Positions 1 through 7,248 of a stretch of 64,000 nucleotides of DNA are shown one piece after another. Source of the stretch: Streptomyces humidus (lineage in GTDB: Bacteria > Actinomycetota > Actinomycetes > Streptomycetales > Streptomycetaceae); assembly GCF_014649655.1 (NCBI RefSeq), contig NZ_BMTL01000008.1, positions 186,001 to 250,000 on the forward strand, in the 5' to 3' direction. A program made the position numbers and the translations under genes. The notes beneath the pieces were generated by a model, which saw only the letters and a program-made list of their open reading frames with translations, was not told the origin of the DNA and made no database searches. Each line of letters starts with the position of its first letter. Positions within the stretch are counted from its first letter, which is position 1.

Positions 1-159
1 CGTCCTGCGCGCCGCCCGCGTGGTGTAGTCCAGGAACCCCAGGTCCACCGGCTTCTTGACCTTGTAGACACGGTCCCCGGCGAAGAACACGACCGCCGTG
101 TGGGTCTCGCAGACCTCCGCGCGCGGCGGCTGCCGCACCTGGCTCCCGGCCTCAGTCAT
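1..159 (-). CDS. Partial Rv2004c-like phosphotransferase/kinase (N-terminal 53 residues)
   Basis: Only the start of this gene is in the window; the reading frame runs off the left edge. It begins with ATG at 159, and the visible part carries ETHTAVVFFAGDRVYKVKK, typical of the N-terminus of COG2187 proteins (aminoglycoside-phosphotransferase-like domain, often fused to a P-loop kinase). Its start overlaps the stop of the upstream universal stress gene by 8 bases, so translation is probably coupled. In Mycobacterium tuberculosis the homologous pair Rv2005c (USP) - Rv2004c belongs to the DosR dormancy regulon. The substrate is not known. Confidence 0.7.
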   Translation of the reverse strand, partial: MTEAGSQVRQPPRAEVCETHTAVVFFAGDRVYKVKKPVDLGFLDYTTRAARRT

Positions 160-1018
160 GAGGGACGACGGCGACGGGGCAGCGCCCGTGGTGGATGGCG
201 GCGTGAGCGACTGGACCGATGTGGGGCGTCCGGCCGTGGCGGTTCGCACGCCGGCCCACGACCAGCAGCCCGGCGCCCTCGGAGGCCTGGACTCCCGCCT
301 TGGCGGGGTTCACGAGACGTACCCTGTCCACCACCTCCACCTGCGGGTACTTCTCGCGCCAGGGTCGCAGCACCCTGCTCAGCTCCTGCTGCGCGTCCCG
401 GGTCAGCCCCTCGCTCACCTCGTGATCCACGCCCCAGGGCACCCGCGCGTGGAACGGCACGCTCCGGCCGTGCGCGGCCACCAGCGGAACGTTCCTGGCC
501 GCCGCCGAGTGGAACGCGAAATCGAGCAGGCCGTCACAGGATCCCTTCAGCTTCAGCGCCACGACCACGGGGCCGGCGGGCGCCGGACGCGCATGCGCGT
601 CCCCCTCGGCGCGCACGAGGACCACCGGCCGCTCCGCCCGTGCCACGACCGGCAGGCTGACCTCACCCATGAAATAGCTCTCGACGGTCCCCAGCCCATG
701 GGAGCCGAGCACCGTCATCTCCGACTCCTTCGCCGCCTCGAGCAGCGCCTCCTGCGCGTCATTGGCCACGAGGCTCCCCACGACGGTCAGGCCCGGGTGG
801 CGGGCCTGCGCCTCGGCCCGTGCCGTGTGCACCAGGCGCTTCGCCCAGTAGTTCTGATCGACCGTGGAGGAGGCGTGCGCGGGCTCCGGCGTCAGCAGGG
901 GCCACGCATGCAGCAGCCGCAGCGTGAGCCTGCGCCTGTCGGCCTCGTCGGCGGCCCATCGGGCGGCGGCGAGACTCTCGGGTGAGCCGTCGAGGCCCAC
1001 GGTGACGACCGATTGCAT
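152..1018 (-). CDS. Universal stress protein, two tandem USP domains
   Basis: A 288-residue protein with two tandem USP (UspA-fold) domains, about residues 1-140 and 145-288, as in Rv2005c-type proteins. The first domain opens with VTVGLDGSPESLAAARWAADEA and holds a nucleotide-loop sequence GSHGLGTVESYFMGEVS. In the canonical ATP motif G-x2-G-x9-G-S/T the last position is Ser/Thr, but here it is Glu, so ATP binding by this domain may be weakened. The C-terminus is CPVAVVPHD, shared with the other USPs nearby. It lies upstream of and overlaps the kinase-like gene. A DosR-like palindrome sits at 1195-1208 in the divergent region with the membrane protein gene. Confidence 0.93.
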   Translation of the reverse strand: MQSVVTVGLDGSPESLAAARWAADEADRRRLTLRLLHAWPLLTPEPAHASSTVDQNYWAKRLVHTARAEAQARHPGLTVVGSLVANDAQEALLEAAKESEMTVLGSHGLGTVESYFMGEVSLPVVARAERPVVLVRAEGDAHARPAPAGPVVVALKLKGSCDGLLDFAFHSAAARNVPLVAAHGRSVPFHARVPWGVDHEVSEGLTRDAQQELSRVLRPWREKYPQVEVVDRVRLVNPAKAGVQASEGAGLLVVGRRANRHGRTPHIGPVAHAAIHHGRCPVAVVPHD

Positions 1019-1194
1019 GGCGGCGGCCTCCGTCTCGTTGCGAAGCGGGGATACGACGGGGGATGACGGGGGACGAGCCCGACGGCGGACTCGCGCAGGA
1101 AGCCGCCGACCTGCCGAACGCGGTGCTTCCTCCTTCGAGAATTACCCCGATCCCGCCCCGCCGCATGTGGAACCGGGCCGGATACCGGGCCCCA

Positions 1195-1208
1195 GGGACC
1201 TTCGGCCC
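1195..1208. promoter_or_regulatory. DosR/DevR-like box A
   Basis: GGGACCTTCGGCCC is an imperfect 14-bp palindrome in the divergent region between the USP gene (start 1018) and the Rv1733c-like gene (start 1286), 78 bases before the latter. Its half sites, GGGAC and GGGCC, resemble the DosR/DevR response-regulator site. Four related sites lie further along the island. Confidence 0.6.
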
Positions 1209-1285
1209 CATGCCCCGCGCCCGTCGCCGTCCGACGGTGGTGGGAGGTGGCGGGGGACGGACCGCGAGTGGCTGGAGGGCGACTC

Positions 1286-1888
1286 ATGGACGCACAAGGC
1301 TCGCCGTACACACCCGGTCCGCCGTCGAGGCGCGGCGAGGACACCGCCAAGGGCGCGAACTCACTGAGACGCACCTCCGACAGGTTCGAATGCTGGTTCC
1401 GCCGCGTCCTGTTGGTCGTTCTCGTCGTCGGTCTGCCGATGGCCTCGGTCAGCGCGGGGCTGGCGGCGTACGAGGCGTCGATGCGCAGCGTACGGGTCCA
1501 GGCGGCGGAACGTCATCAGGTCACCGCCCGGCTGACGTCGGCCGTCAAGGGCTCCGACTGGGCGAAACGGCCGGCACAGGTCCGCTGGACCGACGCCGAC
1601 GGCACCGCGCGGACCGGATCGGCCCTCGTGAAGCCGGGAACGTCCAAGGGCGCCGCGGTGCGTGTCTGGGTCGACCGGGCCGGAAACGTCGTCACCGCGC
1701 CGGCGACCACGCTCAACGCGACCGCCAGTGGCTGGCTGATCGGCGGGATGACGGCCTTCGGTGTGGCCGCCGGGTCCTACGCGGCCCGGGAGGGAATGCG
1801 CCGGGTCCTGGACCGGAGAAGGTACGCGCAGTGGGACGCCGAGTGGGACCTGGTCGAACCCCGGTGGTCCGCACGCTTCCGCCGGTGA
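1286..1888 (+). CDS. Rv1733c-like membrane protein
   Basis: A 200-residue protein with two transmembrane segments, about residues 38-60 (VLLVVLVVGLPMASVSAGLAA) and 150-170, flanking an extracytoplasmic domain of about 85 residues. The layout (basic N-terminus, helix, mid-domain with VRWTDADGTARTG, second helix, basic tail ending near WDLVEPRW) is that of the actinobacterial Rv1733c family. Rv1733c is a DosR-regulon antigen of unknown function. The start at 1286 is chosen because GGAGGG lies 6 bases upstream. A DosR-like box is centred about 85 bases upstream. Confidence 0.8.
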   Translation: MDAQGSPYTPGPPSRRGEDTAKGANSLRRTSDRFECWFRRVLLVVLVVGLPMASVSAGLAAYEASMRSVRVQAAERHQVTARLTSAVKGSDWAKRPAQVRWTDADGTARTGSALVKPGTSKGAAVRVWVDRAGNVVTAPATTLNATASGWLIGGMTAFGVAAGSYAAREGMRRVLDRRRYAQWDAEWDLVEPRWSARFRR

Positions 1889-1898
1889 CCAGCGCCTG

Positions 1899-1933
1899 CG
1901 TGCCACGTGCGGCGGCCCGTCGCACGTGGCACG
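1899..1933. terminator. Perfect 12-bp inverted repeat hairpin
   Basis: CGTGCCACGTGC at 1899-1910 pairs perfectly with GCACGTGGCACG at 1922-1933 across an 11-base loop. It starts 10 bases after the membrane-protein stop and ends 37 bases before the next ATG. No T tract follows. It may be a hairpin terminator of the upstream gene, or an operator/attenuator for the downstream HTH gene; each arm contains CACGTG. Confidence 0.6.
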
Positions 1934-1969
1934 TTGGATATCAGCACCACTCCGAGGAAGGGCGGCGTC

Positions 1970-2890
1970 ATGAAGGCTCACCTCGGCGATCAACTCGTCA
2001 TCGAGCAGACGAGGTCCGCCGGCGCCAGGCGTGACGGCGAGATCGTCGGACTCCATCACGAGGACGGGACTCCGCCCTACGACGTGCGCTGGTCGGACAC
2101 GGACGAGGTGACGCTGGTCTTTCCCGGTCCCGACGCGCACATCCGCCATCTCGAACACGGAGCTGCACGCGAACAGCAGCCCGGGGCGGCTCCCGCCCCT
2201 GCCGGCGCCGCCCCGTCCGAGGTGGAGGCCGAGCCGCACGTGACGGGCCGCAGCGCCGACGTCGGCCGACGCGTGGCCGTCGAGCGCCGGAGACGGAATC
2301 TCAGCCGCGAGGAGACGGCGCGCCGCGCCCGCATGTCCCCCGGCTACCTGGCCTATCTGGAGGAACGGCCTGCCGACCCGAGCATGGCGACGCTCATCAG
2401 ACTGGCCGACGCGCTGGGCACCACCGTCTCCGCGCTGCGGGGCGCCGGAACGGATCTGCCCCCGGGGCTGGGACAGGCGATGCTCCATCCCGAGCTGCGG
2501 GACCTCGACCCGGAGGAATGCCGCGCCCTGCTCTCCACCCACGGGGTGGGGCGTGTCGCGGTGTCGGCGCCCGACGGCCCGGCGGTCGTTCCGGTCAACT
2601 ACGACGTCGTCGACGACGCGATCGTCTTCCGGACCGCGCCGGACTCCACGCCCGCGGCGGCCGTCGGAACGGAGGTCGCCTTCGAGGTCGACCACATGGA
2701 CGAGGCACTGAGCCAGGGCTGGAGCGTCCTCGCGGTCGGCCCCGCGAGCGTCGTGACGGAGCCCGGGGCCGTGCACAGCCTCACGGAACACGCCCACACC
2801 ACGCCGTGGGCGGGGGGTGAGCGCCAGATGTGGGTGTCGATCCGGCCCGCACACCTCACGGGCCGCCGCATCACCGCGGCCGACGGCTGA
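1970..2890 (+). CDS. DUF1918 - XRE helix-turn-helix - PPOX fusion protein
   Basis: A 306-residue protein with three modules. Residues 1-62 (MKAHLGDQLVIEQ...PPYDVRWSDTDEVTLVFPGPDA) match DUF1918, the Rv0569/Rv2302 family. Residues about 95-150 form an XRE-type helix-turn-helix (RRVAVERRRRNLSREETARRA followed by SPGYLAYLEERPADPSMATL). Residues about 170-300 resemble a flavin/F420-binding pyridoxamine-5-phosphate-oxidase-like domain (LSTHGVGRVAVSAPDGPAVV, FEVDHMDEALSQGWSVLAVG). It is probably a DNA-binding redox or stress sensor. ATG 1970 is preferred over an earlier in-frame ATG because AGGAAGGGCGG lies just upstream. Confidence 0.85.
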   Translation: MKAHLGDQLVIEQTRSAGARRDGEIVGLHHEDGTPPYDVRWSDTDEVTLVFPGPDAHIRHLEHGAAREQQPGAAPAPAGAAPSEVEAEPHVTGRSADVGRRVAVERRRRNLSREETARRARMSPGYLAYLEERPADPSMATLIRLADALGTTVSALRGAGTDLPPGLGQAMLHPELRDLDPEECRALLSTHGVGRVAVSAPDGPAVVPVNYDVVDDAIVFRTAPDSTPAAAVGTEVAFEVDHMDEALSQGWSVLAVGPASVVTEPGAVHSLTEHAHTTPWAGGERQMWVSIRPAHLTGRRITAADG

Positions 2891-2956
2891 GCCGACGACA
2901 CGGATGAGCCGACGGACGGGGCGGCGGGCCGTCGAGCCGGCCGCCCGATCCGTCGC

Positions 2957-2976
2957 ATCCGCCGGATCCGGCGGAT
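2957..2976. terminator. Palindrome between convergent genes
   Basis: ATCCGCCGGATCCGGCGGAT is a perfect 20-bp palindrome, extended on the right by a further GGATCCGGC-type repeat. It lies between the HTH-PPOX gene (stop 2890) and the convergent USP gene (stop 3035), so it may terminate transcription from both sides. There is no T tract, as is usual in high-GC actinobacteria. Confidence 0.55.
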
Positions 2977-3034
2977 CCGGCGGATAAGAGCGGTGAGCCG
3001 TCGTGTTCGGTCGTGCCGTCGTGTGCCGTCGTGT

Positions 3035-3931
3035 TCAGTCGTGCGGGACCAACGCGACCGGCCGGCGTACGTGGTGGAGCAGCGCGTGGGCCACCGGACC
3101 GGTGTGCGGACCGAGCGGGGCACGCCGTCGGCGGCGGCCCACCACGAGGAGCGCGGCCCCGCCCGCCGCCCGTGCGAGAACGTGGGTCGCGTGGCCTTCG
3201 TGCAGGTTCTCGCGGACGACCACGCCGGGGTACTTGGCGCGCCAGGGTGCGAGCACCTCCGTCAGCGCGCGCTCCGCCTCCTCCCGGATCCGCGCGCGCT
3301 CCTCGACGCCGGGGACGCCTTTGGTGAGCGGCACGTGCCAGGCGTGCACGACGCGCAGCGGCGCCCTGCGGAGCTCGGCCGCGTGGAACGCGAAGTCGAG
3401 GACGTCGCCGCAGGGTCCGGCGGTGTCGACGGCGACCGCGACATCACGGCAGGGCGTGGTGGCCGACGCCTTTCTGGGACCGTCGGGAAGGTGTTCGTCC
3501 GCCGCCGTCTCGCCCGCCCGGACGAGAACGACGGGGCGTCGGACGTGGGCGACGACGTGCAGGGCCACCGACCCGGACAGGAGCCCGCCGACGGCGCCCG
3601 CCCCCCGTTCCCCGATGACCAGCAGCTCCGCGTCCTCCGCCTCGGCGAGGAGCGCGGGACCCGGCTGTCTGCGGACCTGCTCGGCCGCGATGTACAAGCC
3701 CGGGTACCGCTCGTTCAGCATGTCCAGGGCGCCGCGCAGGACTCTCCGTGCGTGGTACTGCGGTGCCCGGATCTCGGGCAGATCCGGGCAGGCGTCGTCG
3801 TCGGGCAGGCCCTCCCAGGCGTGCACGAGACGGAGCGGCAGTCCGCGTCGAAGGGCTTCCCTGGCCGCCCAGTCGGCTGCGGCGAGGCTCTCCTTCGAAC
3901 CGTCCAGGCCGGCCACGACTGGCCTCGTCAT
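3035..3931 (-). CDS. Universal stress protein, two tandem USP domains
   Basis: A 298-residue tandem USP protein. It begins TRPVVAGLDGSKESLAAADWAA. The first domain has a good ATP-loop sequence (GERGAGAVGGLLSGS, matching G-x2-G-x9-G-S). The second domain begins near VAVAVDTAGPCGDVLDFAFH and ends with VALVPHD. It lies 17 bases downstream of the next USP gene on the same strand, so the two form one operon. The 3' end overlaps a run of short GTCGTG direct repeats at about 2999-3045. Confidence 0.93.
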   Translation of the reverse strand: MTRPVVAGLDGSKESLAAADWAAREALRRGLPLRLVHAWEGLPDDDACPDLPEIRAPQYHARRVLRGALDMLNERYPGLYIAAEQVRRQPGPALLAEAEDAELLVIGERGAGAVGGLLSGSVALHVVAHVRRPVVLVRAGETAADEHLPDGPRKASATTPCRDVAVAVDTAGPCGDVLDFAFHAAELRRAPLRVVHAWHVPLTKGVPGVEERARIREEAERALTEVLAPWRAKYPGVVVRENLHEGHATHVLARAAGGAALLVVGRRRRRAPLGPHTGPVAHALLHHVRRPVALVPHD

Positions 3932-3948
3932 GACGTTCGCCTCCTTCT

Positions 3949-4851
3949 CTAGAGATGGGGCACGACGGCCACGGGGCAGCCGACGTGGTGGATCACGGCA
4001 TGGGTGACCGGTCCGGTGCGCGGGCCGACCGGCCGTTCGGCGAGGCGGTGGCCGACGACGAGGAGACCCGCGCCGGTCGAGGCCCTCGTCAGCGCGGTCG
4101 TGGGCTTGTCGTCCACCACCGTCTCCAGGACTTCCACCTCGGGGTACTTGTCACGCCACACCTGGAGTACGGCCTTGAGGAATCCCAGCCACTCCTCGCC
4201 CTGCCAGGTGTTCTCGACCAGTCCGACGTCGCCGGGGCCGAGGCCGACAGGGGTGGCCGTGTGCCAGGCGTGGACGGCCCGCAGGCGGGCGTGCCGGAGC
4301 CGGGCGGTCTCGAAGGCGAACTCGATGACCTCGTCACAGGCCTCCTCGAGGTCGATGGCGAGCACGACGTCCCGATATCCGGAATCCGTCGAGGCGCTTC
4401 CGTCAGCCGCCGCCACGTGTTCGTCGGCCGCCTCCTCGTCCGCCCGGACGAGGACGACGGGACGCGTCGACCGCGCGACCACGCCGAGTGCCACGGAGCC
4501 CACGAGGAATCCGGTGAAGCCGGTCAGTCCGCGGGAGCCCAGGACCATCAGGTCGGCCCGTTCGGCCGCCTTCAGCAGGGTGGCCGGGGCCGGGCCCTCC
4601 GTCTGCTCGAGGGTGAGGGGGACGTCGGGGCACTCGGCGCGGACGCGCTTCTCCGCCTGGCGCAGCGAGCGCCGGGCCAGATGCCGCTGGGCGGCGTCCG
4701 CGATCTCGCGCTCCTGCCCGCGGGGGTGCCGTTCCCAGGCGTGCACCAGGTGCAGCGGGCGGTGCCGCCGCTCGGCTTCACGGGCCGCCCATGCGGCGGC
4801 GGCCAGGCTCTCGGGGGATCCGTCGACTCCTGCGACAACGGGCGAAAGCAT
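3949..4851 (-). CDS. Universal stress protein, two tandem USP domains
   Basis: A 300-residue tandem USP protein, first gene of a two-gene minus-strand operon. It begins MLSPVVAGVDGSPESLAAAAWAA and carries an ATP loop GSRGLTGFTGFLVGS in the first domain. The second domain begins near VVLAIDLEEACDEVIEFAFE and ends CPVAVVPHL. ATG 4851 is chosen because GGAGG lies 8 bases upstream. A DosR-like box at 4940-4953 is 89 bases upstream. The role is stress or dormancy survival, by family. Confidence 0.93.
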   Translation of the reverse strand: MLSPVVAGVDGSPESLAAAAWAAREAERRHRPLHLVHAWERHPRGQEREIADAAQRHLARRSLRQAEKRVRAECPDVPLTLEQTEGPAPATLLKAAERADLMVLGSRGLTGFTGFLVGSVALGVVARSTRPVVLVRADEEAADEHVAAADGSASTDSGYRDVVLAIDLEEACDEVIEFAFETARLRHARLRAVHAWHTATPVGLGPGDVGLVENTWQGEEWLGFLKAVLQVWRDKYPEVEVLETVVDDKPTTALTRASTGAGLLVVGHRLAERPVGPRTGPVTHAVIHHVGCPVAVVPHL

Positions 4852-4939
4852 GTCGGCACCTCCAACGATCGGTCTGTCGTCCGGTACCAGCGTCACGCCG
4901 CGGTCCATGCGGGGGCAGAGGCTGCCCGGTCCGCTCCAA

Positions 4940-4953
4940 GGGCCGTCCGGCCC
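4940..4953. promoter_or_regulatory. DosR/DevR-like box B
   Basis: GGGCCGTCCGGCCC is a near-perfect 14-bp palindrome (arms GGGCCG/CGGCCC), 89 bases upstream of the USP start at 4851. Confidence 0.65.
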
Positions 4954-5183
4954 CCTTTTCGCGACGGCTGCTCCATGACGCCCGCCGCCCCGGGACGCCG
5001 GGCGCCGGTCCCCCGGACGTGGCCGAGCCCCGCGTGGAACCGTCGGCGTGCGTACGCGCATTCCTCGCCCACGGGTTCGGCCGTGCGGGGGGGGGTGTGT
5101 ACGTGCGCAGGGGGATGCGCCCGGGATCCACCGCGCCGCCGCACCGGTCGGCGGCCGCACGAGGGGCGGATGGGCCCTCGGCG

Positions 5184-5197
5184 GGGACGACCGGCCC
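5184..5197. promoter_or_regulatory. DosR/DevR-like box C
   Basis: GGGACGACCGGCCC, extended to GGGG...CCCC on both sides, lies 90 bases upstream of the CBS gene start at 5287. The half sites GGGAC and GGGCC are the same as in box A. Confidence 0.65.
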
Positions 5198-5286
5198 CTG
5201 CCGCCCGCGCGGCGACGGCCGGAAGGTGGAGTCGAGGGCCCTGCAAGGGGTTCGTGACCACTCCCCCACGAAAGCGAGGCTCAGCC

Positions 5287-6015
5287 ATGAAGCCCACGAG
5301 GACGGGCGCGCTCATGGTCGGCGATGTCGTCACCGCGCGGTGCGACACGCCGTTCAAGGAAGTGGTGCGTCTGCTCGAAGAGCACCGCATCAGCGGTCTC
5401 CCGGTGATCGACGGGAACCGCAGGGTCATCGGTGTGATCTCCGGGTCCGACCTCGTGCTGCGTCAGGCTCGTGAGCCGGGGTCCACCGGCGTGCGGGCGC
5501 GCTGCCGGCGTCTGCTCGGCGGCCGTGCCCGGCACGCCGCCGCCGGGAGCCGCGGCAGAACGGCCGGCGGCGTGATGTCGACCCCCGCCGTCACCGTGCG
5601 CGCCGACGCCACGGTCTCCGAGGCCGCCCGGCTCATGACGGAACGCCGTGTCGAGCGGCTGCCCGTGGTGGACGAGGACGGCTCGCTCGTCGGCATCGTC
5701 ACGCGCGGAGACCTGCTGCGGGTCTTCCTGCGCGCCGACGACGACATCCGGCGGGACGTGGAGCAGGAGGTCCTCGTCAACACGCTCTGGCTGGCCCCGC
5801 ACACCGTCGAGGCGGTCGTCCGGGACGGTGTGGTCACCCTCACCGGACAGCTGGAGCGGCGCAGCGACGTCCCCGTCGCCGTCGGTATGACGCGGCGGCT
5901 GGACGGCGTCGTCGACGTCGTCGACCACCTCTCCTACCGTCTCGACGACAAGCATCCGCAACCCGCCGGTCTGGCTGTGCACGGCGTCGCCGACGACTGG
6001 CTGCGCAAGCTCTGA
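5287..6015 (+). CDS. CBS-CBS-BON domain protein
   Basis: A 242-residue protein with two CBS motifs and a C-terminal BON domain. CBS1 is about residues 10-65 (VGDVVTARCDTPFKEVVRLL, ISGLPVIDGNRRVIGVISGSDL) and CBS2 about 95-155 (VMSTPAVTVRADATVSEAARLM, ERLPVVDEDGSLVGIVTRGDLL). The BON domain is about 160-225 (VEAVVRDGVVTLTGQLERRSD). CBS pairs bind adenine nucleotides; BON domains often contact membranes. The family relative Hrp1 (Rv2626c) is DosR-regulated. A DosR-like box lies 90 bases upstream. It is the first gene of an operon ending at the 7079-7122 hairpin. Confidence 0.92.
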   Translation: MKPTRTGALMVGDVVTARCDTPFKEVVRLLEEHRISGLPVIDGNRRVIGVISGSDLVLRQAREPGSTGVRARCRRLLGGRARHAAAGSRGRTAGGVMSTPAVTVRADATVSEAARLMTERRVERLPVVDEDGSLVGIVTRGDLLRVFLRADDDIRRDVEQEVLVNTLWLAPHTVEAVVRDGVVTLTGQLERRSDVPVAVGMTRRLDGVVDVVDHLSYRLDDKHPQPAGLAVHGVADDWLRKL

Positions 6016-6077
6016 GCCGGTGCTCCGCCGCGCCGGGTCGTCTCCCGCGTCCACCCCGGGGAGAAAGGACACAGGTC

Positions 6078-6299
6078 ATGATCCCCATTCTTCTGATCGC
6101 AGCCGCCGTGCTGGGCGCCTGTCTGGTGTTCGGTTACAGCTCGTTCGTCGTCGGCCTCGCGCTGATGGCCGTCGGCGTCCTGGGGCTCGTCGCCTTCCTG
6201 TCGACGCCGGGCACGGTTCTTCGGCCCGGTGAGCGGGAGTTCGTCGAGGAACGGCACTACTTCGGCAGGAACGACGACCACCACGAGTTCCGCAAGTGA
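6078..6299 (+). CDS. Small two-helix membrane protein
   Basis: A 73-residue protein between two CBS-BON genes. Residues 1-45 are strongly hydrophobic and would form two membrane helices (PILLIAAAVLGACLVFGYS, VVGLALMAVGVLGLVAFL). The tail is charged and His-rich (EERHYFGRNDDHHEFRK). GGAGAAAGGA lies upstream of the ATG. It may be a membrane partner of the BON-domain proteins; this is inference from position only. Confidence 0.75.
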   Translation: MIPILLIAAAVLGACLVFGYSSFVVGLALMAVGVLGLVAFLSTPGTVLRPGEREFVEERHYFGRNDDHHEFRK

Positions 6300-6400
6300 T
6301 CGGCGCCGTTCGAGCCGCCCCCGGCCGGATCGGCTCCGGTCCGGCGCGGGGCGGGGCGGGGCGGCTCACCGGACCTCGCCCGATCTCTCGAGGAGGAGTC

Positions 6401-7066
6401 ATGAGCACCAGCCCGCACGTCGTGAGTGACGTGATGACACGCGCCGTGGTCGCCGTAGGCCGCGACGCGCCGTTCAAGGACATCGTCCGGCTCATGGAGC
6501 GGTGGAAGGTCAGCGCGCTGCCCGTGCTGGAGGGCGAGGGCCGGGTTGTCGGGGTCGTCTCGGAGGCCGACCTGCTGCTCAAGGAGGAGTTCCGGGACGA
6601 CCTTCCGGACCTGTTCACCCAGCGGCAGCGCCTGTCGGACCTGGCGAAGGCCGGCGCGCAGACCGCCGAGGAGGTGATGAGCAGTCCGGCGGTCACCGTG
6701 CACGGCGCCACCACGCTGGCCGAGGCGGCACGCATCATGGCCAGGCGCGAGGTCAAGCGGCTGCCCGTCGTCGACGACGAGGGGAAGCTCGAGGGCGTCG
6801 TCAGCCGCTCGGATCTCCTCAAGGTGTTCCTCCGGGACGACGAGGATCTCACCGAGGAGGTGCGTCACGAGGTCGTCGAACGCCTCTTCCCGCTGCCCGC
6901 CGACCACATCCGCGTGGAGGTCCACGAGGGGGTCGTGACCCTCACGGGTTGGGTGGACGGCCCGGAGCTGATACCGGTGGCCGAACGTCTGGCCCGCGCG
7001 GTCGAGGGAATCGTCGATGTCCACTGCCGGCTCGCCGGTGCGAGCGGCGCCCGTCTGCAGGGGTGA
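6401..7066 (+). CDS. CBS-CBS-BON domain protein
   Basis: A 221-residue paralogue of the protein encoded at 5287, with the same domain order. CBS1 is about residues 5-60 (SDVMTRAVVAVGRDAPFKDI, SALPVLEGEGRVVGVVSEAD), CBS2 about 90-150 (EVMSSPAVTVHGATTLAEAA, KRLPVVDDEGKLEGVVSRSD) and BON about 155-215 (IRVEVHEGVVTLTGWVDG). The start has GAGGAGGAG 4 bases upstream. No DosR-like box precedes it, so it is probably cotranscribed with the two upstream genes. It ends 12 bases before a strong hairpin. Confidence 0.92.
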   Translation: MSTSPHVVSDVMTRAVVAVGRDAPFKDIVRLMERWKVSALPVLEGEGRVVGVVSEADLLLKEEFRDDLPDLFTQRQRLSDLAKAGAQTAEEVMSSPAVTVHGATTLAEAARIMARREVKRLPVVDDEGKLEGVVSRSDLLKVFLRDDEDLTEEVRHEVVERLFPLPADHIRVEVHEGVVTLTGWVDGPELIPVAERLARAVEGIVDVHCRLAGASGARLQG

Positions 7067-7078
7067 GGAGACCCACGC

Positions 7079-7122
7079 GGCCGAACGGCGTGCACGCCCC
7101 TTCGCGTGCACGCCGTTCGGCC
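7079..7122 (+). terminator. Strong terminator hairpin
   Basis: A perfect 19-bp inverted repeat (7079-7097 with 7104-7122) with a 6-base CCCTTC loop. It begins 12 bases after the CBS-BON stop and ends the three-gene operon. The convergent USP gene stops at 7249. Confidence 0.85.
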
Positions 7123-7248
7123 CGTTCGGCGGTCGGCCGCCTGTTCCGGCCTCCCGCGCGCCCGTGCTGGAGTCACCGCTGGAGTCCCCGAGTGCCAGTG
7201 GGTGGGCCGGAGAGTGCCGACCGGGTTCCGCACCTGCGCTTCCCCGTG

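Larger units (their letters stand above)
4852..5286. promoter_or_regulatory. Divergent regulatory region, 435 bases
   Basis: No gene is seen here. The region separates the USP operon (minus) from the CBS operon (plus) and holds one DosR-like box facing each side (4940-4953 and 5184-5197), each 89-90 bases from its start codon. It also contains a run of nine G residues at 5087-5095. Confidence 0.6.

Noticed and set aside
6300..6400. A sixth DosR-like box upstream of the second CBS-BON gene
   Set aside because: The gap contains GGGGC runs but no palindrome of the consensus. The gene is better explained as part of the upstream operon.
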